A DNA stretch of 48,806 nucleotides, from positions 1-48,806 of the forward strand of contig DAIDHO010000009.1 in NCBI GenBank assembly GCA_027459675.1. Reading direction: 5' to 3'. The DNA is from Parachlamydiales bacterium. Its GTDB lineage: Bacteria; Chlamydiota; Chlamydiia; Chlamydiales; Rhabdochlamydiaceae. This document shows positions 34,874-43,476 of the stretch, in pieces; the stretch's first letter is position 1, and the number at the start of each line of letters is the position of its first letter. Position numbers and translations under genes: made by a program. The notes beneath the pieces are model-generated. The model was given only the letters and a program-made list of their open reading frames with translations, ran no database searches and was not told the DNA's origin.

Positions 34874-35229
34874 GAGACCGTTGTATAACTTGCGCTGATC
34901 AGATAAAATAGTTTTTCTTTATTGAGGGGGGAAATATGGCACACAAAACTTCCGGGTAAATCGGATTCGCTGATGCATGGCTCGGAAACAATCCAAAACT
35001 CAATCAACGGTTAGATAGGCTCAATAGCCTGTTAGACTGGACTCCCTTCGAGAAATTACTCGGTGTCATTTATGCATCCGCAGAGGGACGGCCTAGCCAT
35101 CCCGTTCTCTTGCTGTTCAAAGCGCTGCTCTTGCAGACCTAGTATACTTTGTCTGACTATGCACTTGAGGAAGCGCTCGATGATCGCCTTTCCTTCCGTC
35201 GTGTTGCAGGATTAAGTGCTTCCGAAAAA
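34874..35229 (+). pseudogene. Decayed IS5-like transposase with its terminal sequence
   Basis: A 46-base terminal sequence (34876-34921) leads into an ATG at 34936. The frame reads MAHKTSG-stop, then IGFADAWLGNNPKLNQ, RLDRLNSLLDWTPFEKLL and GRPSHPVLLLFKALLLQT-stop, YTLSDYALEEALDDRLSFRR. These blocks are the N-terminal DUF772 domain of IS5-type transposases. Two in-frame stops and loss of everything after FRRVAGLSASE make it inactive. The right side is cut by the IS481-type relic. Confidence 0.85.
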
Positions 35230-35232
35230 TCA

Positions 35233-35640
35233 TGTCCTAAACAGGACTTCATCTGACAGACACTTTTCATCCAACAATTGTAGCACTTGTCGGTTGAACT
35301 TTGTCTAACATCTTTGCTTGCGCTAGATGTTTTGACTCTGTAAACGTCACCAGAGGAGTCTTGCCAAAACAATACTTCCCAATATGGGTTCTCTGAAAGT
35401 TATATTCTTCAAACCAAATGTCTAAATCTGCTTGTAGTTCATCGATATTATGATAAATCTTTCTTCTGCAAGCAAGAGAATAAAAATTCATTCTGTATCA
35501 TCTGATGGAGCCTTTCGCAAATGGTCTGAGGATGCTTTGCTTTCGTTCTGGTATGATCAATGTCTTCCACGGCTAGATAAACCTCATATTCATGCCGATC
35601 ATAAGCTCCACAATATTCAGTCCCTCAATCTGTCCATAGG
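35233..35640 (-). pseudogene. Decayed IS481-family integrase, C-terminal part
   Basis: Read on the minus strand, pieces of the integrase core appear in more than one frame: GTEYCGAYDRHEYEVYLAVE, DIDHTRTKAKHPQT, ICERLHQMIQNEF, and then the C-terminal FYSLACRRKIYHNIDELQAD with GKYCFGKTPL. The order and wording are those of IS481-type transposases. There is a stop before GTEYCG and a frame change before FYSLA, so it is dead. The outer end TGTCCTAAACAG at 35233 matches that of the related relic at 48072. Confidence 0.8.
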
Positions 35641-35955
35641 GCAATCAGATAAAGAGATTTCTGGTTTTAAGCCTCTTGTGTCTCTAGTTGGTTCGGGGAT
35701 TTCGTTAAAAATCGAGCGTGTTTTTGCCAACATGCCTTTAGCAGAAAGCTGTTCTCCTCCGATGCGTGCGAAAAAATTCTTATTTCATCTGTTGTGCAAT
35801 CATGAAGATCACGGGCCTACTTTGTTAACAGTGCCATAGCAAGCTCCGTCCAACTAATTCAAAAAACTTCATTGCGAGGTCTAGGAATGTAGGATAAAAC
35901 TCCAATATGAGATAATTTATCAGATTCTTTATCAAATGCGGAAGGAGCGTCTACT

Positions 35956-36780
35956 GTGAAGCACATGTCTATCGAACATCCCTGGTTTCAATTGAAGAAA
36001 ATGTGTTGTTTTTTACTTACGCTTCCTTCCCTTATAAGAGGAGAGGGAATGACAATGACTGATCCACTGTGCTTACAAGCCCGGCATCTGGAGTCCAAGG
36101 GGATTGGATATAATGTGGGATATACGACTCTCGGAATTTTCTATGCCTCCACGGAAGGATGGAATCATCGCTGGCTGCCTTTCCTGGATGTTCAGGGGCA
36201 TGTGTTCAATAACGGTCGGGCTGCGATGAATGCGGGGGTGGGTCTTCGACATAGGGGTTCAAGGGAGTGGGGTGTCTATGGTTATTATGACTATCGCAAC
36301 ACATTGCGGGGACATTACAATCAAGTCTCTCTAGGGTTAGAGTCTTTGGGGTCTGTATGGGACTTTCGTTTGAATGGATACCATCCTTTTGGAAGAAAAG
36401 TACATTTTTTTCATTCCCACAAAGAGTTTGCTCTACAAGGGATAAATGGGGAAGCAGGATTCCATGTGCATCCATTTAAAAAAGCGCCTTTGTATGTGGC
36501 GACAGGAACTTACTACTTGGTAGGCGAAGGGAAAGGGGCTGGTAAGAGTTCACGGAAGAGCGTGTGGGGAGGACAAGTGAGAGGAAGTATAGAAATAGCG
36601 CGCTACTTTCGCTTAGAGTTGATCATTTCATATGATCCTCTTTACCAGTGGATTGGACAGGGGCAATGGGGTTTTTACTATCTTTTTGGAGGCAAGAAAG
36701 AAGGGGAGCTGCCTTCGGACTCCACTTTTCAGAGAGTAGGCCGTTTTGAGATCATTCCTGTGGCTCGACGGCGCGTATAA
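35956..36780 (+). CDS. Inverse-autotransporter beta-barrel protein, short form
   Basis: A 274-residue protein made almost entirely of one IAT_beta-like barrel: ESKGIGYNVGYTTLGIFYAS, GHVFNNGRAAMNAGVGLRHR, WGVYGYYDYRNT, VWDFRLNGYHPFG and APLYVATGTYYLVGE. The same block order occurs in the protein at 43442. It starts at the GTG at 35956, with AAGGAG nine bases upstream; the N-terminal signal peptide (KKMCCFLLTLPSLIRGEG) is imperfect. In intimin/invasin proteins this barrel carries a C-terminal surface passenger; here no passenger follows, so it could be truncated or act as a plain outer-membrane protein. Its end overlaps the convergent glycosyltransferase gene by 29 bases. Confidence 0.75.
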   Translation: MKHMSIEHPWFQLKKMCCFLLTLPSLIRGEGMTMTDPLCLQARHLESKGIGYNVGYTTLGIFYASTEGWNHRWLPFLDVQGHVFNNGRAAMNAGVGLRHRGSREWGVYGYYDYRNTLRGHYNQVSLGLESLGSVWDFRLNGYHPFGRKVHFFHSHKEFALQGINGEAGFHVHPFKKAPLYVATGTYYLVGEGKGAGKSSRKSVWGGQVRGSIEIARYFRLELIISYDPLYQWIGQGQWGFYYLFGGKKEGELPSDSTFQRVGRFEIIPVARRRV

Positions 36781-37564
36781 AAGAGGCCATCTGATTGGCG
36801 ATCACCGTTTTGCCATGCGGTCCATGCCAATGCAAGATGAGAGCCTGAGGATCGTCGCCTTTGCGGCGACTCCAGTTGTAAATCAGGGGCAGTTCTGCAA
36901 TCGCGAGGTTTTGATCAAAGATGAGATGTGAGAGAATGTCTTGATCTCCTGCAAACAAATGGTTGGAAGTCAGCGATGCTTCAGCCCATGTTTCGATGAT
37001 AGAAATGCCCCGTTTAAAAACAATCACCCCTGAATTATATCCGCCAGCAGGGTCATGGATTTCATGAGAAAGAGCAATCCCTGAAGGGTGATCGGCATAC
37101 GCAAACAGAGGTGCAAGCGAACCCCGTATTTCGCAGTCAAGATCGATCCAGAGGGTCTTTTGATAGGGGGTTAGGAGGCATGCCAGCGGTTTTTTGAACC
37201 AACCACAGCGCTTGGCCCAAAACTCTTTCCCATTCGTCTCTTCCCATGCTCTCCTGAGGGAAGGGTCTATCTCTTGCTTATCTACCACGAAAATATCGAC
37301 CACTGCAAGTCGTCTGACATCTCCTCTTTGTTGGCACCAAGCTTTTGCTTCATCCGACATTCCAAAGTCAATAAAAGTGATAGGATAGCAGTTCGTTTTT
37401 TCGTAATGATGCCACCACCACGGAAGAATCCACTCTTGGGACTGATCGCTTCCAATGAGGACGCCTTCCCCCAGAGGAGCGCTCTCTTCATTCCATGTTA
37501 GATCAAAGCAGTAGGGCTTATCGTTTTTTATTTTTTTCTGATTTTTCTTCACGTCCGAGCACAA
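36752..37564 (-). CDS. GT8-like glycosyltransferase
   Basis: A 270-residue protein with a GT-A-type pattern: the metal-binding KTLWIDLDCEIRG (Asp141-x-Asp143), GGYNSGVIVFKRG, FAGDQDILSHLIFD, and the C-terminal ILHWHGPHGK that closes the GT8 active site. It likely transfers a sugar from a nucleotide-sugar to a lipid-linked or protein acceptor; no substrate can be named. Its first 47 bases overlap the end of the upstream small membrane gene, so the start could be slightly later. The 3' end overlaps the barrel gene convergently. A surface-sugar role fits the neighbourhood. Confidence 0.75.
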   Translation of the reverse strand: MCSDVKKNQKKIKNDKPYCFDLTWNEESAPLGEGVLIGSDQSQEWILPWWWHHYEKTNCYPITFIDFGMSDEAKAWCQQRGDVRRLAVVDIFVVDKQEIDPSLRRAWEETNGKEFWAKRCGWFKKPLACLLTPYQKTLWIDLDCEIRGSLAPLFAYADHPSGIALSHEIHDPAGGYNSGVIVFKRGISIIETWAEASLTSNHLFAGDQDILSHLIFDQNLAIAELPLIYNWSRRKGDDPQALILHWHGPHGKTVIANQMASFIRAVEPQE

Positions 37565-37871
37565 AAATCAAAATCCCCGCTCCCATTAATACCAATCCAC
37601 TTAACTGAAGCTGATCTGCAAGCTTGGAGTAGTAGGCGATATCTGCTTTGCCCGCCTCAATTTTTTTCTGGGCTCCTTGCAGGCTTTCTTGGGTGAGCTG
37701 TTTGGCAGTGGGGCTTAAGGAAAAGAGACTGTTTGCTTGATTCACTGTTTTTTCTGCTTTTCTCACTTTGAGGGTTCCCTCAGCGACTTTCTTCTTGATG
37801 TCATAAGAAACAAATAACATCCCTATGCCAAGGAGAAAAATAATAATTGCAATAATCTTTTTAATTTTCAT
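37518..37871 (-). CDS. Small membrane protein, DUF3185-like
   Basis: A 117-residue protein with a hydrophobic helix at 5-23 (KIIAIIIFLLGIGMLFVSY) and another at about 88-106 (LSGLVLMGAGILIFVLG). Between them lies a polar helical region of about 60 residues, presumably periplasmic. The hairpin-like two-helix arrangement recalls DUF3185 proteins, but the middle is longer. It overlaps the start of the glycosyltransferase gene by 47 bases on the same strand. Function unknown. Confidence 0.65.
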   Translation of the reverse strand: MKIKKIIAIIIFLLGIGMLFVSYDIKKKVAEGTLKVRKAEKTVNQANSLFSLSPTAKQLTQESLQGAQKKIEAGKADIAYYSKLADQLQLSGLVLMGAGILIFVLGREEKSEKNKKR

Positions 37872-38077
37872 GTTACTCCTGCATGTTCCTTGTGCGTCCC
37901 TCTAAGGGTGATTTAATTATTTTATTGACATAGTAGGGAAAATTTGTAAAGGCAGAAGTGCAAACGGCTGCCCCGAGGGAGGACATTTAATTTAATGCTT
38001 TGTTTCCTACAGATATGGTATCTTCTTTGAAAGCTTAATGAAGACCTGTTAGTATTGACGAGCAAACCTAGGAAAAC

Positions 38078-39271
38078 ATGTTATTTAAAGAACTCATTGA
38101 AGACGAAAGAATTCTCCAAACTCTTGAAAATTTAGGGTATGAACAAGCCACCCCTATCCAAAGCCAGGCTATTCCTCAAATTTTAAAGGGGGGGGACTTG
38201 CGCGCTTCCTCTCAAACAGGAACAGGTAAGACGGCTGCTTTTCTCCTTCCTACCCTCATCAAACTTGCGCAATCGAAGGAGCGAAAAGGCCCCAAAGTGG
38301 TCATCCTGGTGCCCACCCGCGAGCTTGCAATTCAAGTAGCGGCAGAGGCTGTTAAACTGGGGAAAGCCCTAAATCTTATGACAGTGACGCTCTATGGGGG
38401 AGTTCCCTATGCACGACAAATCCGAGACCTTGCAAGACCGCATGATCTGTTGATTGCAACGCCTGGTCGTCTCATGGACCTCATGGGGAAAAAAAAGGTC
38501 CATTTCCAAAATGTTGAAACTTTTATTCTGGATGAAGCGGATCGGATGCTCGACATGGGCTTTATTGGGCCTGTGGAAGAGATTGCAGCTAAACTTCCTA
38601 GGCATAAACAGACTCTCATGTTTACAGCCACATTTGGAAAAAATGTCAGAAAGCTTTCCGAAAAATTGCTTAAAGAACCTTTTGAGATTTCAACCGACCA
38701 AACCGAAAATAGACTTGCGAACATTGAACAACACTTTCTGCGCACCGATAGCTTATCTGAAAAACATAAGTGCTTAGAGAAGATTCTAACTGAATCCAAG
38801 ATTCATCAGGCAATTATTTTTTCTTCAACCAAGAAACAAACACGTCAAATTGCCAACGATCTGCGCGAAAGGGGGTTAGCTGTAGGCTCGCTGCATGGAG
38901 ATTTAAACCAAAGGCAACGAACAAGAACGATTACTCAATTCCGCGAAGGGAAAATTAAGTATCTCGTCGCCACAGATGTCGCAGGCCGTGGAATTGATGT
39001 GCTTAACATCAGTCATGTCATCAATTTTGATATCCCCAACACTCTCGATGATTATATCCACCGTATTGGGAGAACTGGGAGAGCCGGCAATAAAGGGATT
39101 GCCTTTTCTTTTTTTTCCAGTCGAGATCAGGGCATTCGACGCGAAATTGAACATTTTTCCGGTATTAAAGTTCCAGGCGAAGATAAGCCGATCTCATTTC
39201 AAAGAAAAAATAAAGGTAGTTTTCGAAGAGACTCTTATAATAAATTCCAGAGAAGAAGATCTAAAAGGTAG
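38078..39271 (+). CDS. DEAD-box ATP-dependent RNA helicase (RhlE-like)
   Basis: A 397-residue helicase with all core motifs: Q motif (GYEQATPIQSQAIP), motif I SQTGTGKT at 45-52, Ia PTRELA, Ib TPGRL, II DEAD at 152-155, III as TAT in LMFTATF, then IV-VI with ATDVAGRGIDV and HRIGRTGRAG. The C-terminal tail is short and basic (FRRDSYNKFQRRRSKR), as in RhlE. It unwinds structured RNA, probably in ribosome assembly or mRNA decay. The dacB gene begins seven bases after its stop. Confidence 0.94.
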   Translation: MLFKELIEDERILQTLENLGYEQATPIQSQAIPQILKGGDLRASSQTGTGKTAAFLLPTLIKLAQSKERKGPKVVILVPTRELAIQVAAEAVKLGKALNLMTVTLYGGVPYARQIRDLARPHDLLIATPGRLMDLMGKKKVHFQNVETFILDEADRMLDMGFIGPVEEIAAKLPRHKQTLMFTATFGKNVRKLSEKLLKEPFEISTDQTENRLANIEQHFLRTDSLSEKHKCLEKILTESKIHQAIIFSSTKKQTRQIANDLRERGLAVGSLHGDLNQRQRTRTITQFREGKIKYLVATDVAGRGIDVLNISHVINFDIPNTLDDYIHRIGRTGRAGNKGIAFSFFSSRDQGIRREIEHFSGIKVPGEDKPISFQRKNKGSFRRDSYNKFQRRRSKR

Positions 39272-39277
39272 AGAGGA

Positions 39278-40579
39278 ATGAAATCTATTCCCTTAAACAT
39301 TTTGTTATGGTTAGGGGTCTGTTTGTGTCTGTGGGGTCATCAAGATCATGCCACTATTTCTGCCTATGCTATCAATTGCAAGAATGGAGAAGTGGTTTTT
39401 AATGAGAATGGAGAAAAAAGTCTACTGCCAGCGTCGTGTTTGAAAGTTGTTACAACAGGGGCTGCGCTTCATTTGTTAGGTCCGAACTATCGTTTTCAAA
39501 CTGATTTGGAAATGGAGGGAGAGATTCAGGAAGGGGTTTTAAAAGGGAATGTGATCCTCCGAGGAGGAGGAGATCCTTGTTTAGGATCAGGTCGCCTGGC
39601 AGACTCTTTAGAAGCTGATCAACAAATTGAAGTGTGGGTAGGCTCTATTGAAGAAAAAGGAATTAAAGAGATTGAGGGAGAAGTGAGGGGAGATGCTTCT
39701 CGATGGGAGAAAGCTTTAGCTCCATCCGGTTGGCTGTGGGAGGATTTAGGCAATTATTATGGAGCTGGGGCTTGTGCCTTGACTTTTCACGAGAATATGT
39801 CAACGGTTACATTTAAACCGGGTCCTCAAGAGGGGGCTCCTGCTACCTTACTGTATGTGGTGCCGGCTTTAGCAAATTTTGTGATGCATAATGAGGTGAC
39901 AACAGGTCCTGTGGGGTCAGGAGATCAAGCTTGTATTTTCGGGTTTGAATATTCTCCTGTCCAATATGTTCGAGGAACCGTTCCTGCAGGTGTGAATACA
40001 TTCTCGATCAAAGGATTGATTCCAGATCCCGCCCAGCTTTGCAGCGAACTTCTCATACAAGCATTAGAGAAAAAAGGCATCAAAGTCCTTGGGAACGCTC
40101 CTCTTAAAAACCTCGGAATGCGGGTGATTCACACGACTTTTTCTCCTGAAGTACGCGAGATCGTTTATTGGACAAATCAAAAAAGCATTAATCTCTATGC
40201 AGAGCACCTTTTGAAGGCGATGGGTCAAGGCAAAACCTTGGAAGGTACCCAAGCAGTTCTCCGATTCTGGAAAGAACAGGGGATTGATATAAAAGGGATG
40301 AACATAGTAGATGGATCGGGACTTTCGAGAAAGAATTTTATGACAACACAGCAGCTAGCAGAGATCCTTGTGAAGATGAAAAAATCCCCCTATTTTATAG
40401 ATTTTTACGCTTCACTACCTGAGCATAAAAATGGAGAGCGGGCAAAAACAGGATTTATGTCCTTTCATCGATGTCTTGCCGGGTATAAGGGGGATGTGGC
40501 TTTCGCGATTTTTATCAATTATGAACAAGACGCTCAAAACGCTAAGGAAAAAATCGACCAGATCGTGAGCAAGCTTTAA
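39278..40579 (+). CDS. dacB: D-alanyl-D-alanine carboxypeptidase/endopeptidase, S13 family (PBP4-like)
   Basis: A 433-residue penicillin-binding protein with signal peptide (residues 1-20). The SxxK motif is SCLK at 53-56 in LLPASCLKVVTTG, the SxN region lies in VDGSGLSRKN, and KTG is at 390-392 in ERAKTGFMS. VILRGGGDPCLGSGR is typical of the DacB fold. It trims or cleaves peptidoglycan cross-links in the periplasm. Presence of an S13 enzyme suggests that this organism makes some true peptidoglycan. It is co-oriented with and seven bases from the helicase gene. Confidence 0.92.
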   Translation: MKSIPLNILLWLGVCLCLWGHQDHATISAYAINCKNGEVVFNENGEKSLLPASCLKVVTTGAALHLLGPNYRFQTDLEMEGEIQEGVLKGNVILRGGGDPCLGSGRLADSLEADQQIEVWVGSIEEKGIKEIEGEVRGDASRWEKALAPSGWLWEDLGNYYGAGACALTFHENMSTVTFKPGPQEGAPATLLYVVPALANFVMHNEVTTGPVGSGDQACIFGFEYSPVQYVRGTVPAGVNTFSIKGLIPDPAQLCSELLIQALEKKGIKVLGNAPLKNLGMRVIHTTFSPEVREIVYWTNQKSINLYAEHLLKAMGQGKTLEGTQAVLRFWKEQGIDIKGMNIVDGSGLSRKNFMTTQQLAEILVKMKKSPYFIDFYASLPEHKNGERAKTGFMSFHRCLAGYKGDVAFAIFINYEQDAQNAKEKIDQIVSKL

Positions 40580-40644
40580 AAAGGTGAACTTTTCAGAGGG
40601 GTGTTCCTTGGATGAAAAAGAGATCAAAAAGTCCATCAAGGCGA

Positions 40645-40671
40645 CTGAACTTTAGCTTAAGCAATAGGTCT
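40645..40671. repeat. IS-end relic upstream of the release-factor-like gene
   Basis: Contains TGAACTTTAGCTTAAGCAA followed by TAGGTCTA. It is a direct copy of 41473-41499 and ends four bases before the ATG of the gene at 40676, so it may supply part of its leader. Confidence 0.6.
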
Positions 40672-40675
40672 ATTT

Positions 40676-41074
40676 ATGATCCGGCAAGAAAAATGGGATG
40701 AATTAAAACATAAAATGAATGAGTTGGGGATTCGGGAAGAGGATCTCGTGGAGAAATTTATCTTAGGCTCAGGACGAGGAGGGCAAAACCTTCAAAAAAC
40801 TTCTTCCTGTGTTTATTTAAAACACCTTCCAACAGGTATCGAAATTAAGTGTCAAAAAGAAAGATCTCGAGAGATGAATCGGTATTTTGCCCGGAGAGAT
40901 CTGTGCGAAAAGATAGAATCTCAAATTTTGAAAATCAAGACCGCAAAAATTCAGATAAGGGAAAAAAAGCGTAGGCAAAAACGAAAAAGATCAAAACGGG
41001 CACAGCAAAAAGTTCTCGAAAATAAAAAATATCGCGCAACTGTCAAAGAATTGCGAGGGAGAGTAGATCCGTGA
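40676..41074 (+). CDS. Release-factor-like ribosome rescue protein (GGQ domain)
   Basis: A 132-residue protein with a class I release-factor catalytic domain: GSGRGGQNLQKTSSCVYLKH, with GGQ at 35-37, followed by GIEIKCQKERSREMN. It lacks the codon-recognition domain and ends in a long basic tail (IQIREKKRRQKRKRSKRA) like those of ArfB/YaeJ and mitochondrial ICT1 or MTRFR. Such proteins hydrolyse peptidyl-tRNA on stalled ribosomes, so it could back up the tmRNA. It overlaps the next gene by one base (TGATG). The leader is formed by an IS-end relic. Confidence 0.85.
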   Translation: MIRQEKWDELKHKMNELGIREEDLVEKFILGSGRGGQNLQKTSSCVYLKHLPTGIEIKCQKERSREMNRYFARRDLCEKIESQILKIKTAKIQIREKKRRQKRKRSKRAQQKVLENKKYRATVKELRGRVDP

Positions 41075-41466
41075 TGTGTCCTTGTTGTAGCGGTCTACCT
41101 TATGAGAAATGTTGCGCTCCTTATCATGCTGGAGCTGCCGCACCTACGCCTATTGCACTGATGCGTTCGCGCTATAGCGGCTATGCCCTCAAAAAGATCG
41201 ATTATCTCATCGAGACGACCCACCCCAATCTTCGCCAAATAGGGGAAGATCGAGATGAAATTGCAAAATTTTCCAACGAGACAAGCTTTGAGGGTTTGGA
41301 GATCTTAGAAGTAGAAGGGCCCTATGTGACCTTTAGAGCTCACCTCTCCAGAGAAGGCAAAGATGTCTCTTTTACAGAAAAAAGCCGTTTTGAAAAAGTC
41401 GACGGAAAATGGAAATATCACTCCGGTTTTCTGCATAAAGGTGTCCTGGATAAAGAAGGTCCCTAA
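41074..41466 (+). CDS. YchJ-like protein with N-terminal SEC-C motif
   Basis: A 130-residue protein of the UPF0225/YchJ type. It begins MCPCCSGLPYEKCCAPYHAG, a SEC-C zinc motif with Cys in place of the usual Gly (CPCGSG), and continues with a nuclear-transport-factor-2-like fold (ALMRSRYSGYALKKIDYLIE, FEKVDGKWKYHSG). The function of YchJ is not known. The ATG at 41074 overlaps the TGA of the release-factor-like gene, so the two are translationally coupled. Both lie between direct copies of the same IS-end relic. Confidence 0.85.
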   Translation: MCPCCSGLPYEKCCAPYHAGAAAPTPIALMRSRYSGYALKKIDYLIETTHPNLRQIGEDRDEIAKFSNETSFEGLEILEVEGPYVTFRAHLSREGKDVSFTEKSRFEKVDGKWKYHSGFLHKGVLDKEGP

Positions 41467-41472
41467 CATCGA

Positions 41473-41499
41473 TTGAACTTTAGCTTAAGCAAGCGATCT
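41473..41499. repeat. IS-end relic downstream of the ychJ-like gene
   Basis: Contains TTGAACTTTAGCTTAAGCAA followed by GCGATCT, in the same orientation as 40645-40671. It begins seven bases after the stop of the ychJ-like gene. Confidence 0.6.
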
Positions 41500-41513
41500 C
41501 ATGAAGAAGAAAG

Positions 41514-42020
41514 CTATCGCCCATTTATTGTGCGCCTTAAAATCAACAAAGCAAAGAGGCAGAGAGCCAGGATCAAATTACTCACAATGAGGGGCCCCAT
41601 GATGGCTTGATGGGGGTGATCGTTATAAATAAAATAGCGGTAGTGGCCCAGCGAGGTCATGAGGCTTAAAAGTCCATATCCAAAGGCTGTAGCGCTTCTC
41701 CATCCTCCTTCAAACCAATAGCTCAATATTCCCATCAACCCAAAGGCCAGGTAGGCTTCTCCGAGCTCTACTAAAAAAGGGCTGTTTTCCCATCCCACAT
41801 AGGCCGATACAATATCGGAATGGTATATTTCTAAATTTCCGACTAAAATACCCTGCAGTCCTACGCCAATTGTTAAAAAATAAAATAGAAAACATTCAAC
41901 TTTTGCAAAATGTGGAATATTTTTTTTCCAGATGCAGTGGACGGTTCCCATGATAAGGGGGAGGATAAGAAACAAAAACCGAATAGAGACTACTCCTTCA
42001 GGGATCTTAGAAGCTTCCAT
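41514..42020 (-). CDS. DUF6790-like integral membrane protein
   Basis: A 168-residue protein with about four to five membrane helices (at roughly 12-27, 42-60, 88-104, 112-124 and 140-162). The blocks FLILPLIMGTVH, PFLVELGEAYLAFGLMGIL, and NDHPHQAIMGPLIVSNLILA match the family I know as DUF6790. No function is established. It is divergent from the O-antigen-ligase-like gene, about 90 bases apart. Confidence 0.7.
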   Translation of the reverse strand: MEASKIPEGVVSIRFLFLILPLIMGTVHCIWKKNIPHFAKVECFLFYFLTIGVGLQGILVGNLEIYHSDIVSAYVGWENSPFLVELGEAYLAFGLMGILSYWFEGGWRSATAFGYGLLSLMTSLGHYRYFIYNDHPHQAIMGPLIVSNLILALCLFALLILRRTINGR

Positions 42021-42108
42021 ATTTTGAGTAGTAACTTATGATAGAATTTTTGTTCAAATTATAACTTTAAAAGTTGCATCCTATCAACTTTTTAAGTAGA
42101 ATTTTTCT

Positions 42109-43476
42109 ATGTTTAAAGTGCTTTTTTTAACCTTAATCTTTTTGATTCCTTTTCAGGTGCGGTATTATAAATGGTTAAAGCCTCTTTCTTTATCTTGGAT
42201 AGATCCTACCTGGCAAATCCCTTCCTATTTTGAGCCGTATGCAGATTTTTATATTACGGACTTTTTACTTCTTGCTTTGGGTTTATGGGCTCTTTTTCAA
42301 AGAAAAATCGATTTAAAAGAGCAAAAATATTTGACTCTTTTTTTAGCCGCAGCGCTCCTTTCAATTATCTCCGGTAGTTATGGAACCTATCTACTCTCTT
42401 ACTGGAGATGGGCTCATTGGATAGTGGGGGCCGTGCTCGTGTATGCTTTGGCGTCGTGGACTTTTTCTTTTAAAACGATGGCTCAAGTAGTGGTGGTAAG
42501 TGCTATCTTAGAGTGTGTAGTGGCGCTAGGGCAGTACGGGGCACAACATCACCTGGGACTAAAGTTCATAGGAGAGCCAACGGTTGTTTCAAAACATGTT
42601 GTTTCGCCTCATTTTATAATGCCCAAAAAAGCGGTGACCTCCATCGATTACCTTTTGAAAGAGCCCCAAGAAGCAAGTATGGAGGCAAGTATGATCTACC
42701 GGGCTACAGGTACGCTTCCCCATCCTAATGTTTTAGGAGGTTTTTTAGTTTTTTCTCTTTTAATGACGTGCTATCTTTTTGAGATCTCTGAAAGAAGAAA
42801 ATGGATTAGTGCTGCTCTTATAGTCCAACTCATCACTCTTTTCACTACTTATTCTCGTTCAGCTCTTTTTGCGTTTGCAGGTGCTATTGTTCTCTGGCTT
42901 TTATTGCATCTTCTTCAGGAAAAGAGACTTTCGAAAGTGTGGATCCCCGTTTTGTCGGGGATAGCCGTATCGATCCTTTTATTTTATCCTCAACTTTTTC
43001 ATCGAGGAGGCATGATTAATTACAATTCGGTTGCCGCCACGTCGGATGAAAGACGGGTGGAGATGCAGAATATCGCAGCCCTAATCATTCGGGATCATCC
43101 GTGGCTAGGGGTAGGATTTAATAATTATCTGCTTGCCTTTGATAAATATACCAAGGTGGGAGTTGTCGATTCAATTTCAGTGCATAATATTTATCTGCTG
43201 ATTGCTGCCGAGACAGGTTTAATAGGAATCGCCTTTTTTCTGCTTTTTTGTGCCTTTATCGTCTATAAAGGATGGCAAGAACGAGTCTCCCCAGAAGGCC
43301 GCACATTGCTTGTGTTATTTCTTGCCTTTTTGGCAATTGGAATGGTCGACTATTATCCCATCTTGTTTCAGCAGGCGCGCTTGATCTTTTTTCTCACTGC
43401 TGGATTAATTACAGGGGGATCCTATCTAAACTTTCGATCGGTTAATTTTCTTTGGAGACATCTACCCAATCGCTGA
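42109..43476 (+). CDS. O-antigen ligase/polymerase-like membrane protein (Wzy_C family)
   Basis: A 455-residue protein with about 11-12 membrane helices and one large periplasmic loop. The Wzy_C blocks are ATGTLPHPNVLGGFLVFSLL, the YSRSALFAFAG helix, and in the loop HPWLGVGFNNYLLAFDKYT with SVHNIYLLIAAETGLIG. Such proteins join or polymerise polysaccharide at the periplasmic face, using undecaprenyl-linked sugars. Acceptors may be lipopolysaccharide, teichoic-like polymers or protein. Neighbouring glycosyltransferase and LicD-like genes fit surface glycan work. The last 35 bases overlap the convergent barrel gene. Confidence 0.85.
   Translation: MFKVLFLTLIFLIPFQVRYYKWLKPLSLSWIDPTWQIPSYFEPYADFYITDFLLLALGLWALFQRKIDLKEQKYLTLFLAAALLSIISGSYGTYLLSYWRWAHWIVGAVLVYALASWTFSFKTMAQVVVVSAILECVVALGQYGAQHHLGLKFIGEPTVVSKHVVSPHFIMPKKAVTSIDYLLKEPQEASMEASMIYRATGTLPHPNVLGGFLVFSLLMTCYLFEISERRKWISAALIVQLITLFTTYSRSALFAFAGAIVLWLLLHLLQEKRLSKVWIPVLSGIAVSILLFYPQLFHRGGMINYNSVAATSDERRVEMQNIAALIIRDHPWLGVGFNNYLLAFDKYTKVGVVDSISVHNIYLLIAAETGLIGIAFFLLFCAFIVYKGWQERVSPEGRTLLVLFLAFLAIGMVDYYPILFQQARLIFFLTAGLITGGSYLNFRSVNFLWRHLPNR

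Noticed and set aside
35450-35839. Plus-strand open frame of 129 codons
   Set aside because: Its first half is antisense to the integrase relic readable on the minus strand; the rest has no motif.
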